From assembly GCA_026874595.1 (NCBI GenBank), contig CM049319.1, positions 1,619,501 through 1,683,500 of the forward strand: a DNA stretch of 64,000 nt, read 5' to 3'. The translations under genes were made by a program, and so were the position numbers. Source of the stretch: Sipunculus nudus. Taxonomy: Eukaryota; Annelida; Sipuncula; Golfingiida; Sipunculidae. This document shows positions 45,186 to 58,384 of this stretch, piece by piece. Within the stretch, counting starts at the first letter, position 1. Each line of letters starts with the position of its first letter. Under the pieces are notes generated by a model. It was not told where the DNA came from. It was given only the letters and a program-made list of their open reading frames with translations, and did not search any database.

Positions 45186-45526
45186 TCAAGGGATCCACTA
45201 GTGGAACTCCACCCTGTGACCCCTGACCTAAGTTCCCTATGGCTAGTTACTGGTTCTACTTTTGCCCCAGTATGTCTCGAGGTAAATTCAATGCTGTCCA
45301 GCCTCAGGTGATAGATTTCACTGAAGGAGATAAGAATGCATTAATTTTAAGGTAGGTTATTTAGTTTAGGTAGTTACAAGGTTTAGCTAAAGTTCTGGCA
45401 GTATAGCATGTTTCAGCTTCAAAATAACATTTATTCCAAATTTGGACAGATCTTCTGATGAAAAAGATATCTTGCAGGAACGTTGTTCTTGCTGTTCAAA
45501 GATGAGTTGCTGTTTCACTATTCTTT

Positions 45527-45590
45527 GATATTTATTTCTAAAATCTTATTCTTTCTGAGGTGTATTGGTCCACAAATACAGATTTATTTT
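45527..45590 (-). terminator. Candidate poly(A) signals of the F-box gene
   Basis: Two AATAAA hexamers read on the minus strand (TTTATT on the plus strand at about 45528 and 45581), roughly 240-290 nt after the stop codon. They would give a short 3' UTR ending before the poly-C tandem block. Confidence 0.35.
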
Positions 45591-45820
45591 AATCCGCAGT
45601 CTTATTGAAATTTTAACAACACTAAAATCCCATTTAGGGAATTTACATATTTGACTAAATCAGAGAGGTGCTTCAATTTACAAACCATGCAATGCCCACT
45701 TACTTGTACTTCAGAGAAACCTTCTTAATGTTGTTTTAATATGTAATTTCTGTATCCATGCTATTGATCTTGCTGGTCAGATAAGAACATATGAAAGCAT
45801 TCTTACTATTGATGCTTTAA

Positions 45821-47638
45821 TTAACAAATACCAGGCACAGACTTTAAATATTTGACAGGAGTAAAATGGAATTCGACAAATGTGCTCTCCTCTCCATCCC
45901 ATCTGGGCTCTCTGTGAACCACACAGTGTCCTCCGTGATGTTCTTTGACCATAGACACCAGCTCTTCCTCAGTGACATTAACCTTTGCAAGGTCAAAGCT
46001 CACAGACTTCAGGGAAGGGCAGTCGGAAAACATTTTACTCAAAGCTTCCTTTGACAGGTTGCCTACAGCCTCACTGAGAGCTAGCTTTCTGATTTTTGTG
46101 CCATGGGTGCACAAGCCATCTACAAAACTGTCATCCAAGGTGTGCAGGAATGATATGTCAAGAGAGCGTAGGTTTTCACTATTTTGCAAGATCTGCACTA
46201 AGCTTTTGACCGTAATGGGGACACCTTCCCTGAGGCTCAGTGAAACAAGGTTAGGACATAGCACAGTCAGTAGTTGCATGAACGCTCCTCCAACGCCCTG
46301 GACATCTATGATTTTCAGAGCGTTTGGCTTGTACTGGAATCCATCTTCATCTATTTGACTGTAAACTTCATCAGCAAGAGGCACCATGTCTTTATAAAAA
46401 GCTTCAGATTTGTTAAAGAAAACGAGACGTTGTAAATACGGGCTCTCTAACACCAGATCAACTATCCCTGCAGGTGACACATCACAGTGCATGAGCACTA
46501 ACGATTTTAAGAAACTTGTGGTTTTCAAGTACTTGAGCCCATCATCACAGATTCTTGGACACTCATAAAGCAGCAGACCCTGTAGATATGGACAGTGCTC
46601 GTGGATGGCTTTCACTGACCTGCTGGTGATGTTTGAACTTTTAAAAATACTCACATGTGTCAGCTTTGGACAGTGCTGCATGAAATCTTTGATGACATCA
46701 TCAGTGAAGTCTTCCTGCTTTGCTGCTTTATTCAGATGTAGCTGTGTTAGATTGGAACAGTTTTCTGCGAGATGCTTTATCCCTACATTGGTTATGTTGT
46801 GGCACCTGGCTATTTTTAGGTTTTCCAACTGACCTAAGTGTTTCGCCCATACAGCGATCCCGGCATCTGTCATGCCAGTAGAACTGTCCAGTACCAGACT
46901 CTTTAGGGGCCCTTCATGTGTAGCAAAGAACTTTTTGAGTCCATCATCTCCAATATCACAGTAGTATAATTCTAACTCAGAAATCTTTGGAAACAACTCT
47001 GCAATAACAGAGACAGTATTATCGTTAACATAGCTCAGGCCGCGCCGGCAGTGGTAGGAGTTGATATCAGGGCAGCGCTGTGCAAGGGTTTCCAAGTTCT
47101 GCTGCCAGGAACGACGCTTCTTGTCATTTTCAAGTTCGGCTCTGAATGCCCGTAGTCTTCCATGAGTGGACACTGGCTTATCATGGACAACTTTCAAACA
47201 TTTAAACAAACTCTGGCAGACCACAGGGTGACATGTATCATCTTCATTTGCACGGACATTTTCTACATTCTCCAGCAACGGACACACCTGAGCAAGTTTT
47301 CTGTACACATGGTCAGGGTATGACCCGGAGATGGGCACAGCAAGATGCTTAAGTCGAGGAAACTTGTACTCTCCAAGTCCCTCAAACGCTGCAACTGTTA
47401 GATTTTCACATTGGCTGCATTCAATTCCTTCAACTACCTTATTAACTTGACGCATCAGCATCAGAAAACGAGTGTCAGAAAAATGGTGGGGGATCCCAAC
47501 GTATTTCCACAAGGCTGCATCATGGGATATAGATCGGAACCTGTGGCATGCCATCCGCACGCCGAGGCACAGCTCCTCATATGGCAGATGCTGAAAGATC
47601 TCCAGCAGGATGCTGTCCGGTAACTCCTCCAGCTTCAT
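45821..47638 (-). CDS. F-box/leucine-rich-repeat protein (FBXL family), 605 aa
   Basis: One uninterrupted coding exon. Residues 4-47 are a clear F-box (LPDSILLEIFQHLPYEELCL ... ALWKYV), the segment that binds SKP1 in SCF ubiquitin ligases. Residues about 190-560 carry LRRs of the cysteine-containing FBXL type (LENLKIARCHNITNVGIKHL, LQGLLLYECPRICDDGLKYL, LRSLDISFLHTLDDSFVDGL). The C-terminus is short and acidic/aromatic. Likely role: substrate receptor of a cullin-1 ubiquitin ligase; substrate unknown. The start ATG at 47638 lies 11 nt inside an exon whose acceptor is TTTCTTGCAG|GAG (exon start 47649), so the 5' UTR is spliced. I cannot assign a specific vertebrate FBXL orthologue. Confidence 0.9.
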   Translation of the reverse strand: MKLEELPDSILLEIFQHLPYEELCLGVRMACHRFRSISHDAALWKYVGIPHHFSDTRFLMLMRQVNKVVEGIECSQCENLTVAAFEGLGEYKFPRLKHLAVPISGSYPDHVYRKLAQVCPLLENVENVRANEDDTCHPVVCQSLFKCLKVVHDKPVSTHGRLRAFRAELENDKKRRSWQQNLETLAQRCPDINSYHCRRGLSYVNDNTVSVIAELFPKISELELYYCDIGDDGLKKFFATHEGPLKSLVLDSSTGMTDAGIAVWAKHLGQLENLKIARCHNITNVGIKHLAENCSNLTQLHLNKAAKQEDFTDDVIKDFMQHCPKLTHVSIFKSSNITSRSVKAIHEHCPYLQGLLLYECPRICDDGLKYLKTTSFLKSLVLMHCDVSPAGIVDLVLESPYLQRLVFFNKSEAFYKDMVPLADEVYSQIDEDGFQYKPNALKIIDVQGVGGAFMQLLTVLCPNLVSLSLREGVPITVKSLVQILQNSENLRSLDISFLHTLDDSFVDGLCTHGTKIRKLALSEAVGNLSKEALSKMFSDCPSLKSVSFDLAKVNVTEEELVSMVKEHHGGHCVVHREPRWDGEESTFVEFHFTPVKYLKSVPGIC

Positions 47639-47649
47639 CTGTAATTCTC

Positions 47650-49000
47650 CTGCAAGAAAAATCAGTCTGTTAACATTAATTATATTGTTAGCTTCATTCT
47701 TTATAGTGTTAGCATCAGTATTATAGCTGGAGTATCAATTGTCGGAGGATTACATTACATTTGCATTCATTTTAGCATCAGAATCAGTCATTATAGTAAT
47801 AAGTATTCTAATCAGATTGCTGACCTACTTTCATTAACTTCAAGAATAAAGTGTATGACACCTTTGGGGAAACTCTTCTGTTCATATATTCAACTGCTTG
47901 ACTAAATGTCCTTTAGTATTCCAACTTCTTCATAATTATATTTAAATAGCCCACTTTCAATTATGCACAGCTATCTTTTGAGTTCTTTTGAGTTTTAGTG
48001 AATTCACGTCTGATTATATCACCATAGAAAAAGTGCAAGTTTTAGTGAGAAATCAAGACTCAATCACTTTTACATTTCAGCAAATTAATACATCAAACAA
48101 CATTTAAGTTATCACTCTTTATTGTTCTATGGTTATTGATTAGATCTGTACCTGCAATTAAAAAAGGTCCTTTCACTTTCAAACTGCAACATCCAGTAAG
48201 CATTATATAATTAACACACTCTGGTCACATATATAAAATTTATATATACATAAACATTTATTTTACATTTTTCAATGCTGTGCATACAATTGTAATGTCA
48301 TTTACACAAGTGATGCAAGCTCTATTCAGCTATTACGTTATAGCTATGATTTGCTCAAGTACAGCATGTGCTATCCAATTTTGCAACTGTAAATCTAAGA
48401 AAAAATACATCACTGCCAGATAAGTATCAGTGTACTGAGAAAGGAAGTCTGAGCAGCAAAATTAGTTTCTTGGTAAATAAGGAGCAGGAACAAAGTGGAA
48501 GTTTAATATGACCTTTTTTTAAGAGTACAATTGTAATGGAGTGGATTGATTCAGACCGAACTGATATAAAAAATAATAATTTCCATAAAGTATTAGCTCC
48601 CTGTTTGTCTTTTACCATGACAATCATGGATTCACTGTAGACGTAGTGTAGGAATGTCAACACATACCTGAAAATTGAGTAAAATTTGAGTAAATTAGAG
48701 TTATTGAACCAAGAAACACGTAATTGGAGAATCTCCACATTATATGCGGAGCAACTTCGGTTGTTGCAAGAATCTCAAACAAAGACTGTACTATTTCATT
48801 ATTCTGACTATATGACCCTATAATTTGTAGCTAATCTAATAATTAATACATATATTAGCACTGTAGATGATAACTCGTTTTACAGAAATCTTTAATGAAA
48901 TGTTAATATGAATGTTATTGTTAGATTTACCTGTATTTAGTACGATTTTCCAAGAAAATGTAAGTATAGCACTCTACGTGTCTCCTGTTACAGTACCTAC
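47650..49000 (-). other. Probable 5' UTR intron of the F-box gene
   Basis: AT-rich, no coding signal. Bounded by an acceptor at 47650 and a candidate donor at 49000, both read on the minus strand. Confidence 0.4.
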
Positions 49001-49060
49001 CAGCGGCCAGCACGCGTCCTGCTAGCTGGGATGTTCTTCAGGTGAGCTTACATAGACAGC
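49001..49060 (-). promoter_or_regulatory. Possible 5' UTR exon / transcription start region of the F-box gene
   Basis: On the minus strand a strong donor, GCTG|GTAGGT, ends at 49001 and could pair with the acceptor at 47650. The interval is more GC-rich than its surroundings. About 20 bp upstream the minus strand reads TATTTATA (49075-49082), and an E-box CACGTG sits at 49119-49124. The true 5' end is a guess. Confidence 0.3.
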
Positions 49061-49567
49061 AAACCCCGTACAGCTATAAATAGATACAACACCAACACAT
49101 ACCCTCACTGATTCACGCCACGTGACTTTGACAGCAGTTTGTTGTTACTTGAGGTCAAGGCCAGCTTAAACAACGAAATATCAAGTCTTCGTGAATAAAT
49201 GAGTACCAGACTGCTACCTGCAACTCTCATTCTTTTAGTCTTGGCATCCTCACCCCCTTTGCCTTATTATACTGGTCACTCCAAAAAAAAAATATTGAAA
49301 CGAAAAAGCTAAACTGCTAAAATATAATTAAATTTCAGATGTAATTAATTTGTTATATGAATGCCAGTCAAATTATTTAAATCTGAAAACTCCAGGACTC
49401 AACACTGAATAAATGAAATCACAACTATAAATTTTAAACATATTTTAATATTTCAATAAATTATTGAGCACAATAAGAAAAGAACACATATTTTTATATG
49501 TCTTTCAGTAATTTCTATATGATATGCTCTGAGGTCACTATCAGACCTCTGGTCATGTGGCCTTTTT

Positions 49568-49770
49568 ATGGTAAACAGACACACGTGGACAGTGTTTACC
49601 TACACGCAGAGCCATAACAAGGTGTAAAACAGCCATATGCGGTACTGAGACTGTGTGCTGGGTTGGTTTCACTGGGAAACTTTATATAAAGCAAAACTGA
49701 ACTGATAGTGTGAAAGAATAGGCATAATATAGCTCCTGATTATGTCCCTTTAATGTTAAAGTTATTGATT
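49568..49770 (+). repeat. Dispersed repeat family X, copy 2
   Basis: Diverged copy of the repeat at 15110-15330 (GGTAAACAGACACACGTGG..., CATAACAAGGTG..., CCCTTTAATG). It lies upstream of the F-box gene. Confidence 0.65.
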
Positions 49771-50064
49771 CTAGGCAGTTTTATTTAAGTTTTCCTTCAG
49801 TAAAATCAAGCTACCCTTACTTTCAGGAATTATGTTGTCAGTTGATATACTAGGTCAGAGGTTCTTCTCACCTTTAGGCAAATTTAGGTTAACCTATAAT
49901 TCTGAACAGATTTTGTTGAAATATTGTAGAGGGTAAGGAAAACACCCAAGGAAAAATCCAAAGAATTTTCAAAGAATTCTGTCCCATTTTTACAGCTGTT
50001 TCAGTAGAGCTATTGATCTGTATTAGTGGGTGGCTTTGTACTGGAGATGACTTGACAACTGACT

Positions 50065-50264
50065 GGGTTGTTAACCATTACAGGTGTGTAGACCTATGGG
50101 TTGTTGAACCATTACAGGTGTGTAGACCTACGGGTTGTTGAACCATTACAGGTGTGTAGACCTACGGGTTGTTGTACCATTACAGGTGTGTAGACCTACG
50201 GGTTGTTGCACCATTACAGGTGTGTAGACCTACAGGTTGTTGCACCATTACAGGTGTGTAGACC
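50065..50264. repeat. 34-bp minisatellite, about six units
   Basis: Repeated GGGTTGTTGAACCATTACAG then GTGTGTAGACCTAC, with small changes (GAACC/GTACC/GCACC). Confidence 0.93.
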
Positions 50265-53200
50265 AACACAGCCAAGTTTCATGAGGATCATGCTGGCAGG
50301 GGTTTGAGGTCTCCAACAACAATTGATAAAGTCTAAAACAACTTTAAAATAAAGTGGATTGCTGTGGATAAAAGTACAGGGTTGGATAATAATTAAAGAA
50401 AGCTCAGTTCCAAAGCTTAAGATCCAGTTTAGCTCTTACCTGAACCACCATGATACTGCTGGGGCTTTTGAGAAGCTAGTATTTAGAACTGCCTTCATTA
50501 CATCAGTCACAAGTAGATCCTTTAGCTTTCACAAGACAATCAATAGTAACAAGTTGAAACCATGTAAAACCTTTCACAGTGAGTGTGCTTGCCTTTTATG
50601 GATAGACATAAAAATATACTGCAACAGACCAACAACAAACAATGCATAATGTACAACAGAAGATCAGTAACAGTATTTGAAGCATATTTTATTCAACAAA
50701 TATTCAGGAGATCATTTTATTTCTCCCTTTATAATTATTATGATTGTTATTATTGCATAGAGGTGGGATTGTGGAAATGATGTACCTACAAGTGTACATC
50801 ACAAACTGAGCATGTCATAAAGGCTCCTATAAGCACCTGTTTAAACAAGGTTACACACACAAAACAGCTGACAAGACCTCGCACAGCTTTACTCTTCAGT
50901 CATTTAACAATTAAATAGGAACTTTTCCTTCACTTTATCATTAATTACAAATTACAAACTGAATTATTTTAAGGTGCCGCTCCTTAACACTACACCAAAT
51001 CTAACAACACAACACAAAATCTACTAGAACTGATTTCAGAATACTTCAATATGTTCATATTTAATGCGCTACTTTAAAACATTTTGATAAAAGTTGACAT
51101 TTTTCAATAGATGATCAGATTTAAAGAAGTTTTTTTCAGAAAGTTATGATTTAATATTATTATTTTATAAAAAGAACCCGAAATAATGAAAAGTATTTTT
51201 CTTGTCTTAATGAACAATTGCTACTCATCAAAGTTGCTCTATACATGTAAACTAGCCGTGCAAACTAAAGAAGTTGGATCCTACTCTACATGACAACACA
51301 GAGAACACTTCAGTATACTATGGCATATGTAATTTTTTCATTTTTAACTGAATTAATTTATTAAAAATAATAAGATTAGAAGCACTTGTGTGTTAACAAC
51401 CACTTGCAATATATAGTGAAGTATTATTACCAACTTCCTAAAATATGTGGCATCTGATGTTAAAATTAGTCTGGTTGTTTCTTTAGAAAAGATGAGCAAA
51501 CACTTAGTTTGCATATCCATATTAAAAGTTAATAAAGTTAAAAATAAAATAAACTGCATAAGAGTTTATTGCAGCATAATCTGTATGCACATGGAGAGGA
51601 AAATATTTTTAAGTTTAAGGATAAAATCCTGGCACAAAAACAAAAACCTATATATTGTGACAAAAATAATTTTGGCAACATAATTTGCATATGGTAAGAC
51701 ACCCAATACCATGTGAACTGCATTGGCTTAAAAATAAGGGTGTAATTGCCTGCTGAGCAATAAACCAACAGACATGCCTGGTTATGCAAAATATACACAG
51801 CTAGTATAGAACAGACATTTGATCCTTAATCAAAACTTAAACACAAAGGTAATAGTTAAAATTAAAGGATCCTAAATAATACAAAATACATGGAACCTTT
51901 TTAATCAAATAATGCTCTTTCTGTGCCTCTATTTGCCAACATAAAAAATGTCTGACAGATTAGCTTGTTTCAAGAGCATTTCATGGGATATGGGACATTT
52001 GATCATTGGCATGTTATGACTGCATTTTTTTTATTGTAAATCAAAATCTAGCAGCATACCACAATATCTACTGTGATGTCATGACTGACATGATAACTGA
52101 TCAAGGTTTCCCACTTGAGCATTAAACATGACTGAGCCACTCCATTCAAAAATGTTTTTCAAAAATGCAATGCTTAACCAACATGCAGCAACTATGATTT
52201 TGTTGCTTCTACAGAATGTATAACCTAATCCTAGTATAATCAAAATGGACTTACTTGCTCATAGCTCTAAATGTTTAATAATTTATGTAGACGTTACCTA
52301 TCAAGTCACAAGCCAGAGCTGTTTTTATATATTATACCTTATAAGTTACACTGATACTGAGATAAAAGACCAGTAGTACTGATTACATCTATGGCCATCT
52401 TACAATGCTAAGATCTGAGTGTGAAGGACCCCAGCATGAACGCTCCCTGTATATCCCACATACATCTCACAGAAACACTACACATAAGGTGTGCAGTAAA
52501 TGCAAAGGTTCAGTCATGGATTGGACTGTTTTAGTCTGAGAACATGAAGTTGCATTAAAGGATCTAATTATGATGCCACTGTATAAATACTTCTGGTACA
52601 AACTTGTTCATTTGGCTTGTGATTGTTTAAATCCTTGTGGAAACTTCTGACATGATATAATATGAAAATAAAAACAAACTTGAAGAATTACACCTGTTCT
52701 GTGTAGCAGATTAAAATTGTACACAAGTTACTGATGTAAATAAAGTATACCAAGTTCAAATAATTACCATTCTTTACCCCAGTTTAAAGTCAGCACCCTA
52801 GTACTCATGTTGCCCAACATGTTAATACATATATTGTACAGTCAGTTACACAGTTATTAATTATTTGGTACTACATGTATAAATTTTTCATAATCAAATG
52901 CTTTGCATACCTCGGACAACCGTGAACATTTTGAGTTGATTGATTGCACAAGGCCACAGTGGGGTTAATATGAACATAACTTGGACAAGAAACTCCTGCC
53001 CTCATCACTAAATGACAATCCTCCCCTACAAAATAATAACATAGGTACCCGGATGTTCCAGGCTGCTGGTAGCCCTTTAAAAACACACACATATCACAAT
53101 GTGACCATCATAAATTGTTCATACACAGCACAGTTGCTGGCATGTTTGGCTTTGACAGATTTGGCTGTGATTCCCTCGTCCAGTAAAATTGGCTTATGCT

Positions 53201-55859
53201 ACATATTCACCATGTTTGTTGGTTTGTGTGTTTACCCACACATGATCTTGATACATGCTACATTAATTAAGATGACACTTTGTGAGAGTGTTACTTTTTT
53301 AGATTATTTAATTTAAGAGACATATCTGGATGCTGATCTTGCTGAATTTACCCCTTTCGTCCTCTTACATCCTGATTGGCCAAAGTTCTCTATTTATTGC
53401 AATGAAACTTTATGGAACAGCGGGTCATGGGCAAAGGAAGAAGTGGTTACATTTGATGGTGGGTTGGTTTAATTTTATGGTAGCGCTAGTACTGGCACAG
53501 GTGTGCACTCCAATAAAGCTATGACAAACCTACTCAGTAGGCATTAAAATTACCAGCCTTACTGGAGTTGAGATACAAGTCACATCAAGGTACATTGCAG
53601 TGGTTTCCATCATGTTGCATTCATATAATGATAAACAGCCCATAATCTTACCATTAGGCTACGAATGATGAATTAACGCAAAAGAATACATGTGAACTCA
53701 CAACCCAAACTGAATCTCCATCTCTATGGTAACAAGTCATTTCCAGTATTGCGTACAAGTTGGCTGCCGTCCAGTAATCTGTGTGGGCCATGCTTGAATT
53801 CATACAATCAAAAAATCAACAAACATGCAGAGGGATTTATCAATATGCTGAGTAAAAATGGAACTTTTTTCGCTTGTGTTAGGAGTTGTTAGAAAGTATA
53901 CTAACTAAGCTAACGATTGGTCTGGTTTTAATTATGTCAAGTAACAGGGTACTTGAAGGCCATGAGGCGGCATCAGAAATGATGAAAAAATTTGCAGCCT
54001 CATTGCACCTTGAAGTGCATTCCTTGCTGAATGATGTAACAGCACTCTGACAGCGAGAACACTGGTTGTAGACACTTTTAATTTCAGAGGGCAAAAATGG
54101 AGCTAACACCAATAGTAATCACATCATCAGTTCAAACTAGGGATATCTTAGTAATTCAGCATTTGAAAAAGACCAGCGTTTAGATGTAGAAAAAAAGACA
54201 CATACTATATTTGGCCATTACTTCTATTCTGTATAGTAAATAGGGCCAGCAACCATCCTCGGTCTATTATTTTCACAATGATATTTAAAATAAATGGACA
54301 ATGAACCATTCTTACATGGTTGTCACATGTGCAAATGAGTATATATGTTCCAACTCCAGAACTGTATATGAGGAATCTATTCTGAAGTCAAGAGTCATAT
54401 AATACACAACTAGCCTCTTGCATGTATATGTACATCATATTTTATAACCACAGAGAATTTTTAATGTTATACATGATACTGCAATGATAATATCATCATG
54501 TCATATTAATTGGGGAACTATATATATTACACAACATTCAGTACATAGAAAACTAAAAAATATTTAACAGTTATATTCTATAATACGATTTGTGATAATT
54601 AGCACATCCTTTGGCCTGGTAAAGCTATTTCCATAAATGTAATTTTTAAATTTCCATTATGCATTTATTTTGACCCAATTAATACTGTAAGTACCATTGA
54701 GGGTGTACAGAAAGCCATTAGCTTAAAAGATTAATCCACTGAATTGACATCTAAAGGTGATAGAAAACTTGGGATAATTTGCACTTAATTAAAATCATGT
54801 CCTTCTAAATAAAGTCATAAACATCATGAACTACTGAAGTATGATTTGAATAACATTTTGCAGTCATCATTTATACACATATACAAACATGGAGAATCAA
54901 TAGTGAGATATAAAAATTGTTTATTGATCCTTACCAAAATTAGCTGAACATTGCATTATATTTGACATTACAGCTGATTTCCTAGAGATATCCGTCAAAG
55001 ACATAACAAAAACTGATTAACAGTCTACTTTCACAAGCTTAATTCAAGTAGGTTGTTTTCAATGCACCTTTAAGGCTTCAAACTACCTACACAAAACTTA
55101 AAACAAACTGTACAACAAATGATGAGCTCTATTTTGTCAAAGAACAACAAAAAAAATAACCATTCCTTGACTGACAGACATCATCAAAATTGTTCTTTAA
55201 TTTATAGAAAAATACATGTAAAGCTAAATAAAAAAATATAAAAACACCAATAAAATGTGCTGCAACCACTTGTTCGATAAACTGCATTTGTAAGAAGAAA
55301 AAAAACCCAAACACACAGAAAAATCCAATAAACTCTTTCGTTTTTAAGTAACTACCAATGCAAATTCAGTGAGCTTTGTTAAACTGTGACACAGTGTGTA
55401 ATGGATAATGCAAACAAAACAATTTTTCTTTGCACCACTTCCCTGTGATACAAAGAAACCACTCCCCATGATTAGTTTTTAGGAGGTCAAACTTTACTTT
55501 TAGTTCTACCATCAACTAACAAATGTCAAGTTCTGTTCATACCAAAGTTCTGGATCATGGAATAATTTACAAGGTGACAGCATATACGTGATTAAAATTA
55601 AATGAAGCCCAGGGAGGAGACCAGTAACCTGTAAACATGGCCGGCAAATAAGAAATCCTAAATGACGTCTCATACCAAAACACCAAAAAAAAAGCAAGAA
55701 AATGCACACACAACCAATCACTGGAACAGCTTAATTGGACAATGCTTTAAGGAGAAATTTATGTATCACAAATGTAGATGTAAAAACATGGTATTTGTCA
55801 GAATTCAAAGGTATCTACCAGAGTAACAAATTTGAAATTACAGGAGTAAAATAAGATTT
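50265..55859. other. AT-rich region: 3' UTR of the TMED-like gene and intergenic DNA
   Basis: No open frame with recognisable protein features on either strand. The minus-strand TMED-like transcript must end somewhere here. Several minus-strand AATAAA hexamers exist (for example near 51355), but none can be singled out. Confidence 0.45.
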
Positions 55860-56096
55860 TCATGTTCTTGATTTCATGATTTTTGTAAAATGTCCCTTTT
55901 CCTCAAAAAGCCCTCTGATCATGAGTACTTGGGTCACAGCGACGGTGATCATAACGAAGAGTTGCACTCCTGACCAAAAGTTGACTCGAGTAAAATTATC
56001 TTCCGCTATACTTCTGTCCCTGCTTTCAATGTTACGCAGTATTGTCATAGTGGAAAAACTGTCTTCAAGGCGGACCTTGATGCGGTCAAAAGCACT
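55860..56096 (-). CDS. Last coding exon of a p24/TMED cargo receptor (TMED1/5-like), partial
   Basis: After acceptor TTTTATTTCAG|AGT the exon runs in frame SAFDRIKVRLEDSFSTMTIL, RNIESRDRSIAEDNFTRVNF, then WSGVQLFVMITVAVTQVLMI, then RGLFEEK... to a TGA. This is the p24 family C-terminus: a coiled-coil end with the RDR-N-RVNFWS signature, one membrane helix, and a short cytosolic tail with the Phe used for COPII/COPI sorting. p24 proteins cycle between ER and Golgi and help carry GPI-anchored and other cargo. The tail ends KSRT, as I recall for TMED5, but has about seven extra residues (GHFTKIM) between FEEK and KSRT. The GOLD-domain exons must lie upstream on the minus strand; none is visible up to 64000, and the interval is mostly transposon sequence. 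Confidence 0.8.
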   Translation of the reverse strand, partial: SAFDRIKVRLEDSFSTMTILRNIESRDRSIAEDNFTRVNFWSGVQLFVMITVAVTQVLMIRGLFEEKGHFTKIMKSRT

Positions 56097-56217
56097 CTGA
56101 AATAAAAAAATAACATTTTTATTTGTCTTTAATGATACCTGTTAATGCACTTATTCATCAGTAAATTTTAAGGACCCACTTATATTACTCAAGGACATAA
56201 TTTACAAAATACCTCTA

Positions 56218-56434
56218 TTAAGAAGGTTATGTTTTCATCTATGTTCACTTGTTTGTCTGTTAGCAGGATTATGCAAAATCTACTGAACTGATTTCCACAA
56301 AATCTTTAAATATATCCAGGGAATATCCCATTCAATTTTGCATCAGATCTGTATATATGGACAGATCACAGAGGAAGGACTTTTGCCTTGGTGGAGGCAT
56401 GCAAACTTCTGAGTGTCATTCTAGCTCACATGCT
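56218..56434 (+). repeat. Dispersed repeat family Y (Helitron-like end), copy 2
   Basis: Same family as 41513-41722 (ATTAAGAAGGTTATG ... GAGTGTCATTCTAGCT). It lies just upstream (minus strand) of the TMED-like exon, in its intron. Confidence 0.65.
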
Positions 56435-57534
56435 GGTTTGATATATTTTTTTGTATACATTCCAGCCTTGCTTAACAAAATATAATACATGAAACTACCT
56501 TCACATGTCAACCAAAAACCAAACTACATTCCATCTTTAGACCCCAAGGAGGTCTGTGTAAAGGTAAAAGTTGTACAACAGTTATAATTGATCAAATGCC
56601 AGGATCACCTAAAAAAAAGTTGGGGGAATTGTACAGAATATGATAAAGGTTTTTTTATTACATGTACAAAATTGGATGAAATCCATTCGGATGAATTAGG
56701 AAAAATTGTGATAGTGGCACCCTGCTTCAAATTTAAGGGTTGTTCAAAAAATTTGTCAATGATTTTTTATTACAGGTTTGACCTATGAGAATTTTTTTAA
56801 TGTTTACAAGAACCAGTGCATCGATTGTACTTTTATCAATGACAGTGGGAACATTGTTCTGATTATCAGAAAGAAGTCAGTATATTTTATTGCTGACATC
56901 TAAATGAGATCTAAATACAGATCCCTGACCATCACTTCCCTCTCCCCCAGTATACTTGTCTAAGGGAGAACCAGAGTCCGTCATATCAAGGGATGCCCAT
57001 TATTTTTTAGAGATTTATTTTAAAAGTCAAATTATTTTAAAAATTATCTGTCAGTAAATCAGTCAGGTATTTATTTATACAGAAGCATCCACCACAGCTT
57101 GTGAATAATTTGAGGGGAACAAATTATTTTAAATTGGAGACTAGATGTGTCGGAACGACACGAATGCCCCTGCCTGGGGCAAATTAGAAACATTTGTTAA
57201 ATTTTGTAAAATTTTTTAAGTTCAGGAAGTGTTGTATGGTCAAAAGTAGGTCAACAAGGGCAAAATGCAAACTCGATCTGTAAAGGGTCATTATCAAGCA
57301 ACACACCAAAAATCAGGCCAGTATCTGCAGGCATTGTGAAAAAAAGTCCATATATGTGCATTTTTCATGAAAATTTCTGTCTTTCATGAAATTTTCTATG
57401 TTCAGGATCTGTCATATGGTGAAAAATAGGTTAACTGGGACGAAACGCGAACTCGATCTGTAAGTGGTTCATTATGCGCCCACAGACCAAACATTATGCC
57501 AGTATCTGTAAGCATTGCATTGCGAAACTAGAAT

Positions 57535-58205
57535 ATTAGCAAAAGTTGATAATCATTTATAAATTTAAATTGGAGAGGTATATACCATTTTTCATAACAA
57601 TCCACCAAATGCTTCCTGAGAAATAAGCTCCTAAGTTTTTTTCTATACTAAGCTCTGTGACCTTGAAAAGTAGGTCAAGATCACCCATCTTTGAACTTGA
57701 CCAAGATTTTGTAAATATAATGCAATAGCACTGAAGAAATGAAGTTCCTGTGTTGAATACCTTTGGAGATATCCTGCACAAAAGGCCAAATTGAAAAAAT
57801 CCGATAAAATTTCATTAAAAAATCAGAAATTGCAGGTGGCGCCACCAAAATTGTGCAGCACATACAGACCATCAGTCCCAATGATCATAGTAAGTTTTGT
57901 GAAAATCCACACAATGGTTCCTGAGATATAAACTTCTGAGTGTTTTTCTATAATCAGCTCTAAAATGTAGAAAAATGGGTCAAGGTCACCCGTCTTCGAA
58001 CTTGACCGAGATTTTATCGATATACATCTTCACTGACAAAATAAAATTCCAACGGTGAATCCTTTTAGAGATATCCCGCTCACAAGGTAAAAGTTAACAG
58101 ACGCGGGACGGACGGACGGACAGACACCGGACAGACAGATGGACAGACGGACAGCTTGGGTGACGACAATAGCCCATCAGCCTATGAGCTGAGGGCTAAA
58201 AACGG
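57535..58205 (+). mobile_element. Inserted element ending in GACGGACGG microsatellite, hairpin and AAAAA
   Basis: Two diverged direct blocks (CTGAGAAATAAGCTCCTAAG and CTGAGATATAAACTTCTGAG; AGGTCAAGATCACCCATCTT and GGTCAAGGTCACCCGTCTTC), a GGTGGCGCCACC palindrome (57836-57847), a GACGGACGGACGGACAGAC run (about 58105-58125), then the hairpin TAGCCC..GGGCTA followed by AAAAAC. Confidence 0.6.
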
Positions 58206-58384
58206 CTGTACATGTGTATTTTTCATGAAAATTTCTATTTTTCATGAATTTTTCTCAGTTTAGGAGCCGTAAAACGGTCAAAAGTAGGTCAACCGGGACG
58301 AAACGCAAACTCTATCTGTAACTGGTCATTATCTGCCCACACACCAAAAATCAGGCCAATATCTGCAGGCATTGCAAAAACAAG

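Noticed and set aside
52871..53316. Overlapping 73- and 111-codon frames
   Set aside because: They are on opposite strands, with no domain or splice support; treated as chance frames in AT-rich DNA.
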